A stretch of 7,002 nt of DNA. Source: an uncultured Bacilli bacterium (lineage in GTDB: Bacteria; Bacillota_I; Bacilli_A; RF39; UBA660). The stretch lies in NCBI GenBank assembly GCA_947630585.1, contig CANRIE010000035.1, positions 1-7,002 of the forward strand, given 5' to 3'. A model generated the notes under the pieces. The model did not search any database. It saw only the letters and a program-made list of their open reading frames with translations, and was not told the origin of the DNA. A program made the position numbers and the translations under genes. This document shows positions 6,138 to 7,002 of this stretch, piece after piece; the first letter of the stretch is position 1; every line of letters starts with the position of its first letter.

Positions 6138-6977
6138 ATGAAACAAAATATAATTTTAGTTTTAAAAGGCATGATAATAGGTCTTGCTAATGTTATTCCA
6201 GGGGTAAGTGGTGGAACATTGATGATAACTTTAGGATTATATGAACAAATTATTAATACAATAAGTCATTTCTTTAAAAATATAAAAGAAAATATAAAAT
6301 TTTTAATTCCTCTTGGAATAGGGGTAATACTTGCAGTTTTATTGTTTAGTAAAATAATTGGTTTAGCTCTTGATAATTATCCATTTCCAACAACTTTATT
6401 CTTTTTAGGATTAATATTAGGAGGACTACCATTGCTATGGAAGAAAGTGAGTACCAAAAAGAAAAACTTTAGCAATTGGCTTATTTTTGGAATAACTTTC
6501 ATGTTAGTTACAACGTTTGCTTTCCTAAAATCAGGTGAAACCATTGTTGATTTATCTAATTTAAGTGTGGGAGGATATATTCTTTTATTCTTAGTTGGCG
6601 TTATAGCCTCATCAACAATGATTATTCCCGGAATAAGTGGATCATTTGTTCTAATGATTCTTGGGTACTACGAACCAATAATTGATACTATTAGAAGTAT
6701 TACTGATTTCAGTTTACTTGGAAGTAACATATTAATTCTTGGGGTCTTTGGAATTGGTGTAGTAATTGGTATAATTGTTGTTGCAAAACTAATTGAATTT
6801 CTTCTTAAAAAGTTTGAAATAAAAACTTACTTTGGAGTTCTAGGATTTGTTCTAGCTTCCATAATTGCAATTATAAAGCCATTAATTGGAGTTAACTTAC
6901 ACTTTTTAGAAGTAATAATTGCTTTTTTCCTATTTATTGGAGGATTCATTGCAGCTTATAAAATGGGTGAAAAATAA
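6138..6977 (+). CDS. popT: DUF368 family polyprenyl-phosphate translocase (PopT-like)
   Basis: A 279-residue, very hydrophobic integral membrane protein with roughly eight or nine membrane segments. Two family signatures are clear: GLANVIPGVSGGTL (15-28) and TMIIPGISGSFVLMILGYYE (160-179). They are an internal repeat: P21-G-V-S-G-G then GLYEQIINTI matches P164-G-I-S-G-S then GYYEPIIDTI, 143 residues apart. This fits a protein built of two related halves with re-entrant loops. DUF368 proteins have been reported, along with DedA proteins (UptA), to move undecaprenyl phosphate back across the membrane for reuse in peptidoglycan and other surface polymers. The symbol is transferred from that work; substrate here is inferred. 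It follows the NlpC/P60 gene by 49 bases, and a strong terminator overlaps its stop. Cytoplasmic charged stretches are about 48-54 and 102-110. Family assignment is very secure. Confidence 0.92.
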   Translation: MKQNIILVLKGMIIGLANVIPGVSGGTLMITLGLYEQIINTISHFFKNIKENIKFLIPLGIGVILAVLLFSKIIGLALDNYPFPTTLFFLGLILGGLPLLWKKVSTKKKNFSNWLIFGITFMLVTTFAFLKSGETIVDLSNLSVGGYILLFLVGVIASSTMIIPGISGSFVLMILGYYEPIIDTIRSITDFSLLGSNILILGVFGIGVVIGIIVVAKLIEFLLKKFEIKTYFGVLGFVLASIIAIIKPLIGVNLHFLEVIIAFFLFIGGFIAAYKMGEK

Positions 6978-6999
6978 CTTATAGAAAGTTATTTTTTTT
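6971..6999 (+). terminator. Strong intrinsic terminator overlapping the stop codon of the DUF368 gene
   Basis: AAAATAACTT (6971-6980) and AAGTTATTTT (6986-6995) form a perfect 10-bp stem around the 5-base loop ATAGA. The run of eight T spans 6992-6999. The TAA stop (6975-6977) is in the left arm, so a terminating ribosome would cover half of the hairpin. The matching A-run on the left could let it work for genes arriving from the other side too. Confidence 0.82.
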
Positions 7000-7002
7000 C
7001 AT

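Noticed and set aside
1..7002. Mycoplasma-type genetic code (TGA as Trp)
   Set aside because: All Trp codons are TGG and full-length Pth, Mfd and DUF368 proteins read through without any in-frame TGA.
1..7002. CRISPR array, tRNA, rRNA, riboswitch or insertion sequence
   Set aside because: No regularly spaced repeats, cloverleaf, conserved RNA motif, transposase or terminal inverted repeats were seen, and intergenic gaps are all 75 bases or less.

Overview
This window is very AT-rich, all its genes lie on the + strand, and it is densely packed with short gaps and good Shine-Dalgarno sequences. The A/T-heavy codon use, the pth-mfd pair, the Firmicutes-type DEEQ box in Mfd and the long clostridial-style NlpC/P60 domain point to a low-GC Gram-positive bacterium. 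A small-genome uncultured gut Bacilli lineage (RF39 / Erysipelotrichales-like) is an inference, not something the sequence proves. All 11 tryptophans in the predicted proteins are TGG, and no in-frame TGA interrupts the conserved genes, so the standard bacterial code fits and a Mycoplasma-type code does not.

Left block, positions 1-4876: a tight four-gene run. It begins with the 3' end of a tRNA adenine-N6 methyltransferase gene (TrmN6/YabB family, cut by the window edge). An unrecognised 240-residue protein with an HEVLH zinc-metallopeptidase-like motif follows. Next come peptidyl-tRNA hydrolase (pth) and the transcription-repair coupling factor (mfd), which overlap by 8 bases. Gaps of 18, 30 and -8 bases suggest one transcript. 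Its themes are tRNA modification, rescue of peptidyl-tRNA and rescue of stalled RNA polymerase, plus the unknown putative metalloprotein.

Right block, positions 4877-6999: a 75-base spacer holds a weak hairpin over the mfd stop codon and a probable promoter with a perfect TATAAT. Two envelope genes follow. The first encodes a 378-residue protein joining a two-helix TrbC/VirB2 pilin-like membrane module to a C-terminal NlpC/P60 cysteine peptidase, predicted to face the cell wall. The second encodes a DUF368 membrane protein of the PopT polyprenyl-phosphate translocase family, preceded by a consensus-like promoter that would give a very short leader. A strong intrinsic terminator overlaps its stop codon and closes the unit. 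The two genes plausibly share a cell-wall role: one cuts or remodels peptidoglycan, the other returns undecaprenyl phosphate for its synthesis.

The most unusual object is the pilin-like/NlpC-P60 fusion; the HExxH protein is second. No mobile element, CRISPR array, tRNA or rRNA is visible, and no intergenic stretch exceeds 75 bases.
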